Source: Chamaesiphon sp041738715
Lineage (GTDB): Bacteria; Cyanobacteriota; Cyanobacteriia; Cyanobacteriales; Chamaesiphonaceae
Direction: 5' to 3'
Assembly (NCBI GenBank): GCA_041738715.1
Contig: JBGSPI010000017.1
Span: 59,747-123,746 of the forward strand
Length of the DNA stretch: 64,000 nt
In this document: one piece after another, positions 63,103 to 64,000 of the stretch
Numbering within the stretch: position 1 is the first letter of the stretch
How the letters are laid out: each line of letters starts with the position of its first letter
The notes under the pieces: generated by a model
What the model was told of the DNA's origin: nothing
What the model saw: only the letters and a program-made list of their open reading frames with translations
Databases searched by the model: none
Program-made: the position numbers and the translations under genes

Positions 63103-63525
63103 ATGGGTGGTCAAGATCTGGGAAAATTAAACCGCAGAGGCGCAGAGGACGCAGAGGTAAGAGATTTGAGCTATGGGGTGATTGGTGCGGCGATGGAGGT
63201 ACATCGGATTTTGGGTGCAGGGTTTTTGGAGTCGGTGTATGCGGATGCTTTGGCATTTGAATTAGAACATCGTCAGATTTTATTTGAAAGAGAGGTTGAA
63301 GTGTCGGTTAACTATAAAGGTAGAAAAGTTGGCACAGGTAGAATAGATTTAGTTGTTGATGACACAATTATTATCGAACTAAAAGCAGTTGAAAATCTAC
63401 GCCCTGTCCATGACGCTCAAGTAATTTCCTATCTCAAGATGACTGGATATCCCCTCGGACTCCTAATCAACTTCAACGTTTCACTCTTGAAAGAAGGCAT
63501 TCGTCGCCTCATTATCTCACAATAA
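63103..63525 (+). CDS. GxxExxY family protein
   Basis: A 140-residue protein of the GxxExxY family, with a PD-(D/E)XK-like core: LGAGFLESVYADAL is the name-giving motif, then EREVEVSVNYKGRKVG, RIDLVVDDTIIIELKAVE with the D-x-E-x-K-like arrangement. Its role is unknown. The left copy of a 22-bp inverted repeat (63135-63156) lies inside the annotated start (residues about 12-18, NRRGAEDAE), the right copy just after the stop (63530-63551). The family is often found so framed in cyanobacteria, suggesting a mobile unit. Confidence 0.82.
   Translation: MGGQDLGKLNRRGAEDAEVRDLSYGVIGAAMEVHRILGAGFLESVYADALAFELEHRQILFEREVEVSVNYKGRKVGTGRIDLVVDDTIIIELKAVENLRPVHDAQVISYLKMTGYPLGLLINFNVSLLKEGIRRLIISQ
63135..63156. 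repeat. Left copy of 22-bp inverted repeat around the GxxExxY gene
   Basis: CAGAGGCGCAGAGGACGCAG plus AG. The exact inverse occurs at 63530-63551. It is made of near-tandem GCAGAG units. Confidence 0.9.
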
Positions 63526-63529
63526 AACT

Positions 63530-63551
63530 CTCTGCGTCCTCTGCGCCTCTG
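63530..63551. repeat. Right copy of 22-bp inverted repeat around the GxxExxY gene
   Basis: CTCTGCGTCCTCTGCGCCTC plus TG, the exact reverse complement of 63135-63156, beginning 5 nt after the GxxExxY stop. Confidence 0.9.
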
Positions 63552-63617
63552 TCTTGATGCGCTAAACCGTCGGGAAACCCGACGAACGCGCATCGCTGCG
63601 GTTTAAAAATACAAAAT

Positions 63618-63834
63618 ATGGAACCCATAAAACGCCAAAAACTAGAAGCTGCTGGCTGGAAAATTAGCACTGTAGCTGAATTTCTAGATCTCTCGCCGGA
63701 AGAGATGGAGATAATTGAAATTCGATTGTCTCTGAGTAAATCACTAAAAAATTAAGACAACAAGAGCAACTATCTCAACAAAAATTAGCTGATACAGCGG
63801 TTTGCGGGTTTATGAGGTACAGTAAATGAAATAG
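63618..63834 (+). pseudogene. XRE/HTH antitoxin relic, frameshifted
   Basis: The frame from ATG 63618 reads MEPIKRQKLEAAGWKISTVA and goes on through FLDLSPEEMEIIEIRLSLSK, the usual N-terminus of a small HTH antitoxin. It meets a TAA at once after LKN. One added A in the A6 run at 63746-63751 would restore LKKLRQQEQLSQQKLADT, the HTH itself. The restored frame then runs into a MITE at 63793. So the gene is both frameshifted and cut by an insertion, and no toxin partner is seen in the window. Confidence 0.75.
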
Positions 63835-63892
63835 TATCATCAACGCAAATGGTGAAGCCCAGAAGTGTTGAATGATAGAAATAACTGCTATA
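63793..63892. mobile_element. MITE-like element with TAYAGC ends, 100 bp
   Basis: Left end TACAGCGGTTTGCGGG and right end AACTGCTATA (inverse TATAGCAGTT) match at 8 of 10 outer bases, with TA at both borders. Same class as the element at 37035-37136, and related in its left end to the relic near 44550. It interrupts the HTH relic. The rest to 64000 shows no recognised gene; an open frame on the - strand (63785-63976) lies mostly in the element and is left out. Confidence 0.6.
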
Positions 63893-64000
63893 AAATGACC
63901 CCCATTCAGATAAAATGGAGGTGATAAAAAACAAAAAACTAGCTAGTATGATATCAAATTTTCCAAGCATAATCAATAAATTCTTGGGCGATCTTCCAAA

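Noticed and set aside
63785..63976. 63-codon open frame on the - strand at the window end
   Set aside because: It lies largely over the MITE and shows no family features.

Overview
The window is a chromosomal segment of a cyanobacterium. Three things show this: dense CGATCG/GCGATCGC (HIP1-type) sites through most genes, genes found only in oxygenic phototrophs or their plastids (petN, a Ycf52-type acetyltransferase), and typical cyanobacterial families (four-ACT aspartate kinase, Uma2 nucleases, GxxExxY protein, a CuA-less terminal oxidase). Genus cannot be fixed from the sequence alone. No rRNA or tRNA gene was recognised.

Layout. 1-10.4 kb: a type I CRISPR-Cas locus of MYXAN-like composition. 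It runs cas3 (cut by the window edge), cas8, cas7 and cas5, then a leader and an array of 45 repeats, a Uma2 nuclease gene, a cas4-cas1 fusion and cas2. No cas6 is visible. 10.5-18.3 kb: a 120-bp MITE, a beta-barrel-like protein, a class A beta-lactamase-fold hydrolase, an RmlD-type reductase, membrane and pentapeptide proteins, a gamma carbonic anhydrase-like protein, a TPR protein and a LysR regulator. 18.2-20.9 kb: rel (ppGpp synthase/hydrolase), an unannotated 40-residue membrane protein and petN on one strand. 20.9-30.4 kb: housekeeping genes (Ycf52-type GNAT, hisD, usp, S2P protease, pth, GH3). 30.6-34.9 kb: two DUF2231 membrane proteins and ctaCDE of an alternative oxidase whose subunit II has lost the CuA site. 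35-42.5 kb: a HicB/HicA-like pair, a GMC oxidoreductase, rimI, and a stress group of hpf-like, ppk2 and P-type ATPase genes. 42.6-46.4 kb: lysC and ppx. 46.4-48.9 kb: a Tat-exported amine oxidase, an integron-type attC site and a HEPN-like gene followed by palindromic repeats. 48.9-55.3 kb: cbiG-C/rsmI (overlapping start codons), rsmI/fabD (overlapping stop codons), and fabD, a Clp-type AAA+/M41 protease fusion, fabH and plsX in one direction. 55.4-63 kb: trhO, a Ser/Thr kinase, exbD/exbB, an FAD oxidoreductase and valS. 63.1-64 kb: a GxxExxY gene between inverted repeats, a frameshifted HTH antitoxin relic and a TA-flanked MITE.

How they work together. The CRISPR locus is complete for interference and adaptation apart from cas6, which may lie upstream. 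Array direction (+ strand) is supported by a degenerate last repeat and by a repeat hairpin that pairs well only in the + strand RNA. The rel, ppx, ppk2 and hpf-like genes make the segment rich in ppGpp/polyphosphate/ribosome-hibernation functions, though they are not one operon.

Best leads for new biology: the attC site with its HEPN cassette at 47.9-48.8 kb, the soluble AAA+/M41 protease inside the fatty-acid cluster, and the small ORF between rel and petN. All functional statements rest on reading motifs by eye; no database search was possible.
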